Of a stretch of 64,000 bases of DNA, positions 20,301-30,500 are shown piece after piece. Origin of the DNA: Tenacibaculum agarivorans (GTDB lineage Bacteria; Bacteroidota; Bacteroidia; Flavobacteriales; Flavobacteriaceae); NCBI RefSeq assembly GCF_001936575.1, contig NZ_MSMP01000006.1:154542-218541 (forward strand), given 5' to 3'. The position numbers and the translations under genes were made by a program. A model generated the notes under the pieces. The model made no database searches. It worked only from the letters and a program-made list of their open reading frames with translations, and was not told where the DNA came from. Each line of letters begins with the position of its first letter. Within the stretch, counting starts at the first letter, position 1.

Positions 20301-21546
20301 TTTTACAGCAGTACAATCCCTTTTTGGAGATGGAAATGAAATTTCAACTGCAGATTTCAGTAATAATTTAAATTTACGTGAAATTTATCTTGAAGACAGT
20401 CCTTTAACATCATTAAATGTTTCGTTAAATACAAAATTATCTGGCATATTTTTAAAAGGAGCTGTTTTAGAAACTATAGATATCAGTAAGAATACAGAGT
20501 TAACACATTTATCAATAGATGATTCTAGTTTAAGTTCACTTGATTTGAATGCTAATACTAAACTTAAGAGTTTATCGCTTACTAACACAAACTTGTTGAC
20601 TATTGATTTAAGTACAAATACGAATTTACAAATAGTGTATGTCTATGACGGAAAGTTTACAAGTTTAGACTTTAGTAAGAACAGTAAGTTGGAAGCGGTT
20701 TGGGTAAATAACAACTCTTTAACTAATTTAAATATTCACAACGGAGCCAATGGAACTATTACAAGTTTCAGGGCGTATGGAAATACTGATTTAACTTGTA
20801 TTCAAGTAACTGATAAAGATTTTTTTGATACTAAGTTTTTAGGAGATATAGATGCAACAGCTAAATTTAGTGAAGATTGCGAATCATGCTCAATGAATTT
20901 AAGAGCTTTTTTAGAAGGACCTTTTAATAATTCAACTTTTAATATGAATGATGATTTACGTGCCAATGGACTGCTACCAACAACTTCTCCATATGCAGAT
21001 GGAGCTACTTGCGATGCATCAATTTTCGATATAAGTAGTGGAGCCACTGTAGTGGATTGGGTTGAAATCCAATTTAGAAATGCTGATGATATTAATGAAA
21101 TAGTAGCAAGAAAATCATTTTTATTACAAAGTAATAGTGCTTTTCTGAATCCAGAAGGAAGTACTGTGAGCCCATTTATCTCAGCTTGGCAAGGTAGTTA
21201 TTATGTAGCTTTAGTACATAGAAACCATTTAACAGTAGTCACAAATTCGCCAATAATATTTGATGGTGATAATGCCAACATAGATTTTACAAGTGAAGGA
21301 AATGTATTGAATGGTTCAAACGCACTAGTTGAGGTTTCAAACTCACTTTTTGCTTTGCTAGCAGGAAACGTTGAAGGTAGTGGTCAAATTCAAAATTCAG
21401 GAGTAAATAGCACTATTTTACAATTAGGAAATTCAGGATATTCCATATTCGATGTAGATATGAATGGTCAAATTCAAAATACAGATGTCAATATGATACG
21501 TAAAAATTTAGGAAAAGGAGAACAAATACAGCTACTTGATGAATAA
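17350..21546 (+). CDS. Secreted M4 (thermolysin-family) metalloprotease fused to Ig-like, LRR and dockerin-like domains
   Basis: 1398 residues. A signal peptide (MKNKLLLLMVSLIVFTNGFG) and an FTP/PepSY-type propeptide (about 30-205) precede the M4 catalytic domain (about 225-595). The zinc site is H390-E391-I-A-H394 with the third ligand E414 (GALNEGLSDIW), the usual 20-residue spacing. The catalytic histidine is H489 in GVHTNSGVLNH, so all key residues are present. An Ig-like domain (about 600-680), two LRR blocks (about 681, 930) and the family C-terminal module (from about 1178) follow. The first dockerin-like loop is degenerate (NVEGSGQIQNSG, lacking D1 and D12), the second is intact, and the tail is GKGEQIQLLDE. 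Predicted activity is extracellular endoproteolysis after propeptide removal. Monocistronic: box A upstream, strong terminator downstream. Confidence 0.92.
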   Translation: MKNKLLLLMVSLIVFTNGFGQQKQQKLEKVSLTKIAKAKKKLNAQSILNSELKSTAGSEFRRQSARTDKRKNNHETFQQYYQGLKVEYGQVKVHKKNGQLDSYNGNYYDVSKVNTRPRLSEQAIISIAEQHMGKGVFWPGDGLSKLTKPKLELLILPNRRTGEINLAYAVTVGATKPEMKLGILYVDANTGKILKYKNQLFACFEEENHTSHSHTKETRNFGASLMASASGFAAYTGSVNFETKSDGSNYILNDETRAAQSTWNLSTQGLGTKKGIITVDMREGTDYVNGPIYEFTDADNNWSAVEMATDDNIYAIDVHWGTAQIYDYWKNEHNWNSYNGSNSSLLSMVHYDANWTNAAWAALNDTTGFMLYGDGAGRFTPLTTLDVIAHEIAHGINNATSNLDYEFESGALNEGLSDIWAMVFENYANDNLGTTTDPSRINDQNAGGALRSFSNPNAYGQPDTYGGTYWYDTTNCTPSQNGNDYCGVHTNSGVLNHWFWLLYNGGSGTNDIGNSYSVTGINVYEAADIVWQMQQNYLTSTSDYADARVAAIQAATDLYGACSQQVASVANAFYAVGVGEAHVPVIPEITTPPANVTVEVNGTTQFTVVGTNYTSVQWLVSKDGTAWNTRFDNLTVSGKNSETLELINVPLSINGYKFRVYLADDCGNDILSSVATLTVREYTTIPDSNFEAALEALGYDDVSGDGRVPKDDIKDITSLDVSSKSITDLTGIEDFAALESLIFNNNTVKNVDFSNNGELTVVAGRNNGLESIDITGCPKMDLLLLENNKLTSLDITGCPNLTRVWAQNNDIEDFDPSKSPLLRAIGISNSNLISLDVTQNPALQQLYAGGNAITELDLSQNPVLRIIGVNSNNLSSLNIKNGNNGNVTNFTSTGNPNLTCITVDDATTFESNWRSKKDDQSYFVSHDCRYTAIPDTAFEAILEDQGYDDISGDGQVPTANIETIQYLDLDYSGYKIKDLTGIEDFTAVQSLFGDGNEISTADFSNNLNLREIYLEDSPLTSLNVSLNTKLSGIFLKGAVLETIDISKNTELTHLSIDDSSLSSLDLNANTKLKSLSLTNTNLLTIDLSTNTNLQIVYVYDGKFTSLDFSKNSKLEAVWVNNNSLTNLNIHNGANGTITSFRAYGNTDLTCIQVTDKDFFDTKFLGDIDATAKFSEDCESCSMNLRAFLEGPFNNSTFNMNDDLRANGLLPTTSPYADGATCDASIFDISSGATVVDWVEIQFRNADDINEIVARKSFLLQSNSAFLNPEGSTVSPFISAWQGSYYVALVHRNHLTVVTNSPIIFDGDNANIDFTSEGNVLNGSNALVEVSNSLFALLAGNVEGSGQIQNSGVNSTILQLGNSGYSIFDVDMNGQIQNTDVNMIRKNLGKGEQIQLLDE

Positions 21547-21581
21547 TCGGGGATATAAATTATGATGTTAAGTAGTATTAT

Positions 21582-21618
21582 AAACTCAGCAATTATAGGG
21601 CATTGCTGAGTTTTTCTA
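21582..21618 (+). terminator. Intrinsic terminator
   Basis: A perfect 12-bp stem AAACTCAGCAAT / ATTGCTGAGTTT with an 8-base loop, running into TTTCTATT. It lies 36 bases after the stop of the protease-LRR gene and is the clearest hairpin terminator in the window. Confidence 0.85.
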
Positions 21619-21675
21619 TTAGTGCTTTCTACTTTTTCGTATTTTTACCTTTTATAATCGGTATTAGAATTTCTA

Positions 21676-22761
21676 TTGTTTCAAAAAATTACATCATATT
21701 TCATTTCACTAGTAGATAAGGGAGTAGAACATGTTACTACTGAATTTGATAGACGTGTTATTCGATTATTAAACCTTATTAGTCTGATTAGTATTGTTGT
21801 TGTATCTCCTGTAATTTTTATTAAAGAGTTTGTAGAGGAAAATTACATTTCTTTATTTATACTTCCTATAGCTATATTAACTTTTATTAGAGTAATCTAC
21901 TTAAATTCTAGAGGAAAAAGTCAGGTGGCCTGTTTAAAACTTTTGTTTAGCATAACAACATTAGCTTATATTCCTGCTTATATTGATGATAATAAAGTTG
22001 AAATCCCTTTTGTAGTATTAGCTATTGGACTTTTCAGCATATTCTTATTGAAGAATAAAATATGGAGAGTTTTAAGCTTTTCTTACGCTTTCATTACGTT
22101 TTCAATTTTATATCATAGTCAATTTTCGCAAAGAGAATTTGGCATGTTGAGTTTTGTAATTATTTTGATGGTATTGCTTGTTTTTGCTTTAGGACTACAA
22201 TTTGTAAATGCAATGCGAAACAAGAATGAAATCACTATTTTAAATCAGAATATTCAGTTAAAAGAACAAAATGAAGTTATCCAGACAAAATCAAAAGAAC
22301 TATTAGCATTAGAAAAAGAAAAACACGAACAAGAACTGTTATTAAAGCAGAAAGATATAGAAATGGTTTTAACTAATAACCAAGTACAAACACATCTTAA
22401 TGAAAACATTATAAATAAACTTAAACTAGCTAAAAAAGAAGGAGAATTAGAGAAAAATATCAATCAAGTTATTTTTGAGTTGTATCAACAGAACGAGATT
22501 AATGCAAAAATGAAACTTATTGAACAAAATATGAATTTGGTCAATAGTAGTTTTTTCGAAAATCTTACTCAAGCACATCCCAATATGACCAGATTAGATA
22601 AAGAGTTTTGTTCATACATTAAAATAGGACTTTCTTCAAAAGAAATTGCAGCCATAAGAAATACAACAGTAAACACTATAAACGTGGCTAAAACACGACT
22701 TCGAAAAAAATTAAATCTTAATAGTGATATAAGCATATTATCATATTTAAACTCTATGTAA
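21676..22761 (+). CDS. Multi-pass membrane protein with coiled coil and LuxR-like HTH
   Basis: 361 residues. About six hydrophobic segments occupy residues 28-180 (for example LISLISIVVVSPVIFI, LFILPIAILTFIRVIYL, MLSFVIILMVLLVFALGL). A long coiled coil follows (about 185-270), then a C-terminal HTH (LSSKEIAAIRNTTVNTINVAKTRLRKKLNL). The C-terminal third is homologous to the TPR-type regulators (LIEQNMNLVNSSFFENLTQAHPNMTRLDKEFCSYIKIGL), but the sensor is a membrane domain and the recognition helix differs. The TTG start is chosen because an in-frame stop lies at 21655 and no ATG precedes the membrane segments. Inferred role: membrane one-component regulator. It stands alone between a terminator and a long gap; its targets may include the 24557 operon. 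Confidence 0.75.
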   Translation: MFQKITSYFISLVDKGVEHVTTEFDRRVIRLLNLISLISIVVVSPVIFIKEFVEENYISLFILPIAILTFIRVIYLNSRGKSQVACLKLLFSITTLAYIPAYIDDNKVEIPFVVLAIGLFSIFLLKNKIWRVLSFSYAFITFSILYHSQFSQREFGMLSFVIILMVLLVFALGLQFVNAMRNKNEITILNQNIQLKEQNEVIQTKSKELLALEKEKHEQELLLKQKDIEMVLTNNQVQTHLNENIINKLKLAKKEGELEKNINQVIFELYQQNEINAKMKLIEQNMNLVNSSFFENLTQAHPNMTRLDKEFCSYIKIGLSSKEIAAIRNTTVNTINVAKTRLRKKLNLNSDISILSYLNSM

Positions 22762-22812
22762 GTTTCAATAGATATATTATTATTTAACCCGTTTCGTGTT
22801 TGGAGTAAATTC

Positions 22813-23200
22813 TGTCACTTCGATATCCTCGATAACAATTTTGTGAAACTACTGTAATGACATGTTACTAAAAAAGGACCTATTGATAAGAATTTTTAAA
22901 AATTAAGGTAGCAGGGTTGATTATAAGATGAAAAGCTGTTTGAGCCTTAGCGAAATCGTAAGATTCGTGAATTCATTAATTTGAAAATATAAGATAATGA
23001 ACAATTCTTTTCATCTGTGGCTGGAGATGCCGTAGTATTTTTAAATTCTTATTATTCCAGTTTTGATTTTTGTGAATCCTGTCTTGAGCGCAGTCGAAAG
23101 GTTGCATCAAGGCAAAGGAGAGGAAATAAAGGTCATTTACATATAAATATAAATGTTTGTTTTTTCAGTATTTAAAAGAAGATGTTAATGATAGTGATTT
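22813..23200 (+). repeat. Structured intergenic repeat, copy 1 of 2
   Basis: Imperfect copy of 23429-23742. Shared segments include ATTGATAAGAATTTTTAAAA, AAGATGAAAAGCTGTTTGAG, TTCTTTTCATCTGTGGCTGG and CAAAGGAGAGGAAATAAAGG. This copy has about 60 extra bases between GATGAAAAG and CTTTTCATC. It has no long frame and is rich in inverted repeats, so it is either an interspersed noncoding element or a structured RNA. Confidence 0.6.
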
Positions 23201-23217
23201 TTCGAAATAAAATGGGG

Positions 23218-23323
23218 AAAAATTGTATTGAATCAAGTTCAGCAGAGTTATCGAGAATAAGATTTTTAGTTCTGAATTAGTTCTCGATACATCCCGATAC
23301 CCATCGGGATACTCGAACTGACA
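23218..23323 (+). repeat. Interspersed intergenic repeat (copy 2)
   Basis: Contains TGAATCAAGTTCAGCAG and the inverted repeat TATCGAGAA/TTCTCGATA (23249-23257, 23281-23289). An 8-bp hairpin ATCCCGAT/ATCGGGAT (23291-23310) follows, then ACTCGAACTGACA, the reverse complement of the start of the copy at 17125. It sits between the two copies of the larger repeat. Confidence 0.55.
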
Positions 23324-23428
23324 TTTTAGCTCACAGCACATTTATTTATACATTTTAACTTTAATTTGTTTTAAATAACGTGAGTTCGATTTAAAAATAC
23401 ATTTTTAAAAATGTAAATTAATGAATTG

Positions 23429-23742
23429 CGTCATTACGAGACTCTCGACAAAAATTTTGAGAAACGTCTGTAATGACATTTCACCAAGAAAACGACCTAT
23501 TGATAAGAATTTTTAAAAATCAAGGTAGCAGGGTTGGCTGTAAGATGAAAAGCTGTTTGAGCTTTAGCGAGTTCTTTTCATCTGTGGCTGGAGGTACAGT
23601 AGTATTTTAAAATTCTTATCATTCCAGTCTTGATTTTTGCTCCTTTGTATCAAGACAAAGGAGAGGAAATAAAGGTTATTTGCATATTAATGTAAACCGC
23701 TATTATTTAGCGTTTTAAAAAAAATATGTCAATGATAGTAAA
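23429..23742 (+). repeat. Structured intergenic repeat, copy 2 of 2
   Basis: Nested inverted repeats: GATAAGAATTTTTAAAAAT (23502-23520) pairs with ATTTTAAAATTCTTATC (23604-23620) around an inner GATGAAAAG/CTTTTCATC stem (23544-23552, 23574-23582). A separate 9-bp hairpin CTCCTTTGT/ACAAAGGAG (23640-23663) follows. The nesting suggests a folded RNA or palindromic element rather than a decayed gene. I cannot name the family. Confidence 0.6.
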
Positions 23743-23922
23743 GAAGTAATCTGTTAATGTAATAACGAAAATCTTGTTTTAAAGACAAATATTGCTTCAC
23801 TTCCCTTTCGATAAACTCAGGTTCCGTTCGCAAATACTTCCTTAATAATAAGGAGTTATAGGTAAAATTACATCTAACCTACGTTAAATAGTATATCTTC
23901 TTTTCTCCAGCTATACCAATAG

Positions 23923-23991
23923 TTTTAACAAGTTGCTAATATTTTGTAAATACCTGTTTTTTCGCTCCCTAAATTGATTTATAAATATTTG
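23923..23991 (+). promoter_or_regulatory. Box B (copy 1), far upstream of the 24557 operon
   Basis: Inverted repeat TTTTAACAA (23923) - 12 bases - TTGTAAA (23944), a T tract, and a -7-like TATTTG (23986-23991). The -33 is TTTC/TTCG rather than TTTG. It shares AACAAGTTGCTAA and TATAAATATTTG with the copies at 52607 and 57998. It lies 565 bases before the operon start and has a box C between, so it may be a second promoter or a leftover. Confidence 0.5.
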
Positions 23992-24291
23992 CATTCGGTA
24001 TAAGAAGCAATATATAAAATCCTAAAAATCCCCTTCTTTTCGCTGCTGCCTTATGCTTAATCCTAAATGTAAAAGTATATAAATCATTATTGAATATAGA
24101 TTAATTAAAGCTTTAGATGTAATTGAGCAGGCTTGAATATAAATGCTCAGACGTAAAATTCTAAGATGAATACTATTTAAATCGTAATGCTGAAAATGAG
24201 AACAACTTTAAAAGAGGTATTAAAATGTGATATGAATTTTAAGAGGGGATAAAGATTATAAGTAAAGTTTTAAGTATTTGATTTTTAGTTT

Positions 24292-24360
24292 TTTAAAAAA
24301 TGTCCATGCGTTTGTCTAGCCTCATTTTTTGAAATTCATTTCCCAATGAAATTACATTTG
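24292..24360 (+). promoter_or_regulatory. Box C promoter (copy 1) of the 24557 LRR operon
   Basis: Begins TTTAAAAAATGTCCATGC and continues through GTCTAGCC and a T tract to TTTG (24328-24331), exactly 21 bases, and a perfect TAnnTTTG (TACATTTG, 24353-24360). Between -33 and -7 is an inverted repeat TTCATT-N4-AATGAA. The copy at 60028 keeps both arms and spacing but has a different N4. That arrangement fits a dimeric operator overlapping the promoter. Confidence 0.65.
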
Positions 24361-24375
24361 CAATCACAAGTTTAG

Positions 24376-24510
24376 GAATGTGTAAATAATAAAATATATA
24401 AGAATAGTTTCAAAATACAGTACAGTATACTATCGAATTTTGTGGATAAAAGAATGACGAATTTATTTCTGAATCAGAACGAATTTCAGAACGTCATTTC
24501 AAGTATATAG
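24376..24510 (+). pseudogene. Relic of the small-protein gene
   Basis: A 44-codon frame with no start codon at its beginning. Its translation resembles the small protein at 60117: KIYKNSFK against NIYKTILK, and LNQNEF against KNQNKFLKSH. It sits in the same place, between box C and an LRR-family gene. The missing ATG and the loss of the C-terminal helix suggest a decayed copy, now part of the 5' leader of the 24557 operon. Similarity was judged by eye only. Confidence 0.4.
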
Positions 24511-24556
24511 AAACCATAAAATTCACATTAGCATCTGTACTAAATAAACCCTAATT

Positions 24557-27500
24557 ATGACAAGAAAATTACTTAAACTTTTTCTGTTTTCAATTTTATG
24601 TTCAGCAACATCTTTTGGTCAATCTTGTGGAGTGTTGATGAAACCTTTGTCTATTCAGGAAAGAGTAGATAATGCTACTAAAGTTATTGAAGGAGAAATC
24701 ATATCCAGCAAATCGTATTGGGATTTACAACGCCATGACATTTATACCGTACACGAGGTAAAGGTCTATAAAAAAATCAAAGGAGATGCTTCCAAAATTA
24801 CTCGAATTGTTACAACAGGTGGACAGGTAGATGATGAGATTGAAGTTAGTTCCAGTGCAGCTAAGCTCGATGTTGGAACAACAGGGGTTTTCTTCTTAAA
24901 ATCGTTCAACAAAACCATCACGGGATTTAGTTCGTTATATAGTTTGGTAGGAGCGGCACAAGGAGCTGTTTGTTATGATAAGTTGAATACAGATGAAGCT
25001 GCTGATGTATTCAACAAATACCAATCAATTCAAAAGGAATTACTTCCTGCAATAGAAAAAGGAGCGGCAACAAAATTTCAAACCATACAGCTTCGTCCAA
25101 TATCTATGAATAGAATTGCAGTAAACAGCACTACTCCTTCTATTAGTAGTTTTTCACCAGAAACCGTAAGTGCGGGTACAAAAACGAAATTAACTATTAC
25201 CGGAAGTAACTTTGGAACTACTAAGGGAACGGTTAGTTTCCCTAATTCAAATACAGGTGGAGCTAGTTATGTTGCCGCCAACAGTAATTCGGAAATCATT
25301 AGTTGGTCGGATACTCAAATAGAAGTTGAAGTACCCACTTTAGCAGGAACAGGTAGGGTTCGAGTGACTCCTGTTGGTAATCAACCAGTGAACAGTAGTA
25401 GCGATCTTACAATTACCTTTAATCATGCCGGAATAGTCACAGATAGTGCTGCGCTCCCTTCAATTCTGCAAGATGATGATGGCAATGGAGGGTATACATT
25501 TCAATATCATACCGATTTTAACACAAGTCCTGCAAAAGCTTATTTAGAACAAGCTTTTGAAATCTGGAATTGTGAATCAGATATTAATTTTAAGTTCGGA
25601 GATACAACTACAGTAGATGTTACAGCAGATGATGGTATTAATATTATACGTTTTGATAACGGTAATGAATTAGGACTAGGGGTACTGGGTAATGTTAAAA
25701 CACGCTTTTTAGGTTCATGTGCTAATACCAATAGGTTAATTGTAAGGGAATTAGATATTACTTTTGACGATAGTGTTAATTGGTATTATGGTGATGGTAA
25801 TCCAGGGTCTAATCAACATGATTTTAAAAGTGTCGCCTTACACGAATTAGGTCATGCACATCAATTAGGGCACATTATCAACCCAGGTGCCGTAATGCAT
25901 TACACCATATCTCGTGGTCAAAACACATATGGTTTAAGTCAAGGAGATATTGATGGAGCTGCTCATACTATGGGTCTTTTCCGTCAAACTGTGGGGTGTG
26001 GTGTTGCTCCTATGACAGAAAAATATATTTGCTGTGATGATATAGTGATATTAACAGAAACTTTTCCAAGAAATGGTAATGCTGCGGAGAATGGGAATAC
26101 GTCTTTTGAAATTACAGCTCAAGATTATGAAACCATACAATGGCAAGTGAGTACCGATAATGGTAGTACTTGGATAGATCTTACTAATAATACAAATTAT
26201 TCAGGTATTACTGGACTATCCCTTAACATAAATAATATACCAGCAAGTTTTGATGGAAATAAGTACCGTGCAGTTTTAAATAACCTATGCGATACTCCTA
26301 TTACGTCTTCAGAGGTAACCTTAAATGTAATACAATATACAGATATCTTAGACGATAATTTTGAAGCACAACTGGGAGCCTTGGGTTACGATGATATTCC
26401 AGGAGATAATAAAGTACCTACCAATAATATCAATACCATTACAAGCCTTAACGTAGATAGCTCAGGCATTGGTAATATGGCAGGAATTGAAGCCTTTACG
26501 GCTTTAGAAGAGTTATATGCATTTGGAAACCCATTCACAGCAATAAATCTTCAAAATAATTTAGCGTTAAAAATTCTGGATTTAGCAGAGACAAGTTTAG
26601 AAAGCATAGATATTTCTGCTAATACAGCCTTGGTTCAGTTGATTCTAGAAGATATAACTACCTTAAATCCAGCTACTGTAGATATATCTAATAACAACTT
26701 ATTAGAAGAAGTAGATTTAGCCCGTATGAATATTAGTAACGTCATTATTGGTAATAATGACAACTTAAAAAGATTGTATTTAAACGGTAATCTATTAACT
26801 TCTTTAGACGTTTCTGACTTAAATGCACTCGAAACATTACGACTTCATAGTAATAACCTCAGTAGTTTAAATGTAAAGAACGGTAATAATAATAATGTCT
26901 TAACCGTTTTTAGTGCACAAAACAATCCTAACCTCAACTGTATTTTGGTAGATAACGAGGTATACAGTACCAATATATGGACACAAATTGATGCACAAAC
27001 GGTTTTTAGTGATACGTCTTGTGGTTATACAGCAATTCCCGATACTGCTTTTGAAGCCGCTTTAGGCACTTTGGGCTATGATGATATGCCTAATGATGGC
27101 CAAGTACCTACCTGGTTGATTGATGGTGTGACGACTTTAGATGTAGAGAGTAGCGGTATATCAGACCTTAAAGGTATTGAAGGTTTTGCAGCCTTAGTCA
27201 ATCTCAACTGTTCTGGAAATACCATTGAAGAACTCAATATGCAAGGCAACCTTTTGTTAGAAGAGTTGAATTGTAATAACAATGTAATAACAGACTTAAA
27301 TGTACAGAGTAATCAAGCCCTACGAATTTTATCTTGTGAGAACAACAGCTTCTCCAGCCTCAACGTACTAAACAACGAGAATCTGGAAGTATTGGATATT
27401 GAGAGCAATAATGGCAGTATACAATCTGTTGATGTATCGGGTAATCCTCTGCTACGAAGTCTTGTTGTAAAGTTTATCCCTGGATTCAATCAGTTAGATG

Positions 27501-30500
27501 TTTCTAACAATCCAGATTTGGAAATATTACTTTGCAACAACACTAGTATCCCATCGTTAGACCTCTCAAACAACAACAAACTAACCAATGTTCAGGCACA
27601 TAACAATAATAGTTTAACGAGTATTGATGTAACAGGAGCTGTAGACTTGGAGCAACTCTTAGTTCGAAACACACAAGTTAGTAGTTTAAACGTCTCAGAT
27701 TGTGCAGCACTTACAGAAATTGATGCGAGGGATATACGAATCACAGCTTTGAATTTAGGTGCTAATGGCTTACTTGAAACCGTAAATGTATCTCATAATG
27801 ACGATTTAACCTCGCTTCATGTGCGTAATGGAAACAATGAAGCCATTACCAGTTTTAATGCCACTAATGTTCCTAATTTAAGTTGTATTGGTGTGGATGA
27901 TGTAGCCTATAGTACTGCCAATTGGACGAACATTGATACTGGGATAACTTTTGATGATTTTTGCGAATACACAGCCATCCCTGATATCAATTTTGAAGCG
28001 CAATTAGGAGGTTTAGGTCTTGATGATATCCCAAATGACGGTCAAGTGCCTACGGTGCTTATTGCTAATAGAGAAACTTTATTTCTTATTAATAAAAATA
28101 TCAATGACCTTACAGGGATTGAAGATTTTACAGCATTAGAAACGCTTAGAGCAGAGCGTAATAATCTACAGGTCTTAGATGTAAGCCATAATCATTCATT
28201 AAAAACGCTTAATGTTTCCAGGAATGATTTAGAAACCTTAGTATTGGGAGACATTGCATTAGAGATCTTACTTGCATTTGAGAACCAACTCACCGAATTA
28301 GATTTTACACAAAACACGGCACTTCGCACTGTCAGCGTGAGGGATAACCAGTTAACCAATTTCAATATCAAAAATGGAAACAATACGAACATTACAGCCT
28401 TTTTTGCTACAGGAAATGCTAATTTAACTTGTATTACTGTAGATGATGCAGCGTACAGTACCACTAACTGGACCAATATAGACGCGCAAACCAGTTTTAG
28501 AGAGGGGCCTTGTTATACCCAAATTCCAGATGCTGCATTTGAAGCTCGATTAAACAGTTTAGACTACGATGACATTGCAGGAGATGGGCAAGTACCTACC
28601 GCTCTGATAGAAGTAGTAACAAATCTGGATTTAGAAGGTGCAAGCATTAGTAATTTATCTGGTCTTGAAGATTTTACGGCATTAACGAGTTTGAATGTTT
28701 CTAATAGTGATTTTGCGTTGACAACACTTGACGTATCTCATAATACGAACTTAGTAACACTTATTGCAGATGAAAGCAATTTCGATACGCTGATTTTAGG
28801 AACGAATACCAACTATGAAACCATTTTAATTAATGGTAATCAGCTTGAAGAATTTGAATTTCTAAACCTTACCAACCTAAAAACTTTTAATATAGGAGGA
28901 AATCCAATAACCGAGTTAGATGTTAGTACGTTTTCTGCATTAGAAACTTTTATTTGTAATCATACTGACCTTTTCAGCTTAAATATTAAGAATAACAATA
29001 ATGAAGCAATTATAGATTTTCAAGCAACAAATAATTCCAATCTTACTTGTATACGTGTGGATGATGTGGCGTATAGTACAGTTTATTGGGACGATATAGA
29101 TGCACAAACGGAGTTTACAGAAGGAAATTATTGTCGTTATACTCAAATTCCAGATACTGCTTTCGAAAGCACTTTAGAAAACTTGGGGTATGATGATATT
29201 TCGGGTGATGGGCAAGTACCTACAGTTTTGATTGAAACTGTAACTACCCTCAACTTAGATAATAGAAATATTTCAAATCTATCAGGAATTAATGATTTTA
29301 CAGCCCTACAGGTATTCAGAGCAAGGTCTAATCCATTTACCGATATAGATATTTCAGACAATGAAAACCTTACCGATATTGATTTATTCGAAGTAAATAT
29401 AGACTCACTTAATGTAGATAACTTAATGCATCTTAAGAGCTTAGCGTTAAGTAATAATTCAATGAGGACTATTAATTTATCTGAAAATACCCTCTTAGAA
29501 ACCCTATTAATCCAAAGTTGTACACAATTTGAAGCTATCAATCTTTCACAAAACACAGAATTAAAAAGTTTGAGTATTTGGGGTAATGCTCTTGAAAGAA
29601 TTGATTTACAGGGTAATACTAAATTAACATCGGTAGTGGTTGCTCAAAACCAAATCACATCAATTGATTTTAGTACAAATACGCTACTCGAAGAAGTGTA
29701 TGTTCAGGAAAACCCCATACAGTTATTAAATGTTGGTATGTTACCCAACCTGATAGCTTTGAATGCCAAGGATTGTAATCTCATTAGCCTAAATATAAAA
29801 AATAATAATAATGAGAATATCGCCTCTTTTGATACTACAGGAAACCCAAACCTAACTTGTATTGCCGTAGATGATGCTGCGTACAGTACAGCTACTTGGG
29901 CCAATGTGGATGCACAAACCACTTTTACAGATAATTATTGCCGCTATACTGCCATACCAGATAGTAACTTTGAGTTAGAGTTAGAAACGTTGGGCTACGA
30001 CGACATTTCGGGTGACGGACAGGTGCCTACGGCATTGATTGAAAACGTCACTATCTTAAATCTTGTGGTATATCCTATTAGCAATTTAGCAGGAATAGAA
30101 GGCTTTGCAGCGCTGGAAAATCTACGACTCACTGAACAGACTATTGACACTGTAAATTTAACTGCAAACACACAGCTAAAAAGTATTTTTATTAGTGATT
30201 CTTCCATTGGTACCATAGATATTAGTAACAATCCGCTTATTGAAGAAATCAATGCGACCAATAACGGTATTAACGCTATTGTCTTGCCAGCAGACTTATC
30301 AAATCTAACAGAAGTAAGCTTGACCTTTAATAATTTAGAAAGTTTAGACTTATCAGCAGCCACAGCATTAGACGACCTTTTTGTAAACGATAACAACCTC
30401 AACTACTTAAATATTAAAAATGGTAATAATCAAAATATGGGTGGTTACAATACACAGAATAACCCAAACCTAACCTGTGTTTTAGTAGATGATGCCGTCT

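Larger units (their letters stand above)
22762..24556. other. 1.8 kb gap without a recognisable intact gene
   Basis: The longest stretch without a convincing gene. It holds two imperfect copies of a structured repeat, one REP-like repeat, a box B, a box C and a relic of the small-protein gene, each listed separately. Between 23743 and 23922, and between 23992 and 24291, I see only AT-rich sequence without an extended frame. Confidence 0.7.

Noticed and set aside
23908..23950. Box B copy 1 as a transcription terminator
   Set aside because: The CCCTT/AAGGG arms that form the terminator stem at the other copies are absent here; only the core inverted repeat remains.
22762..24556. Missed protein gene, transposase or integrase in the long gap
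   Set aside because: Stops are frequent in all frames I read, and the only coding trace is the small-protein relic.
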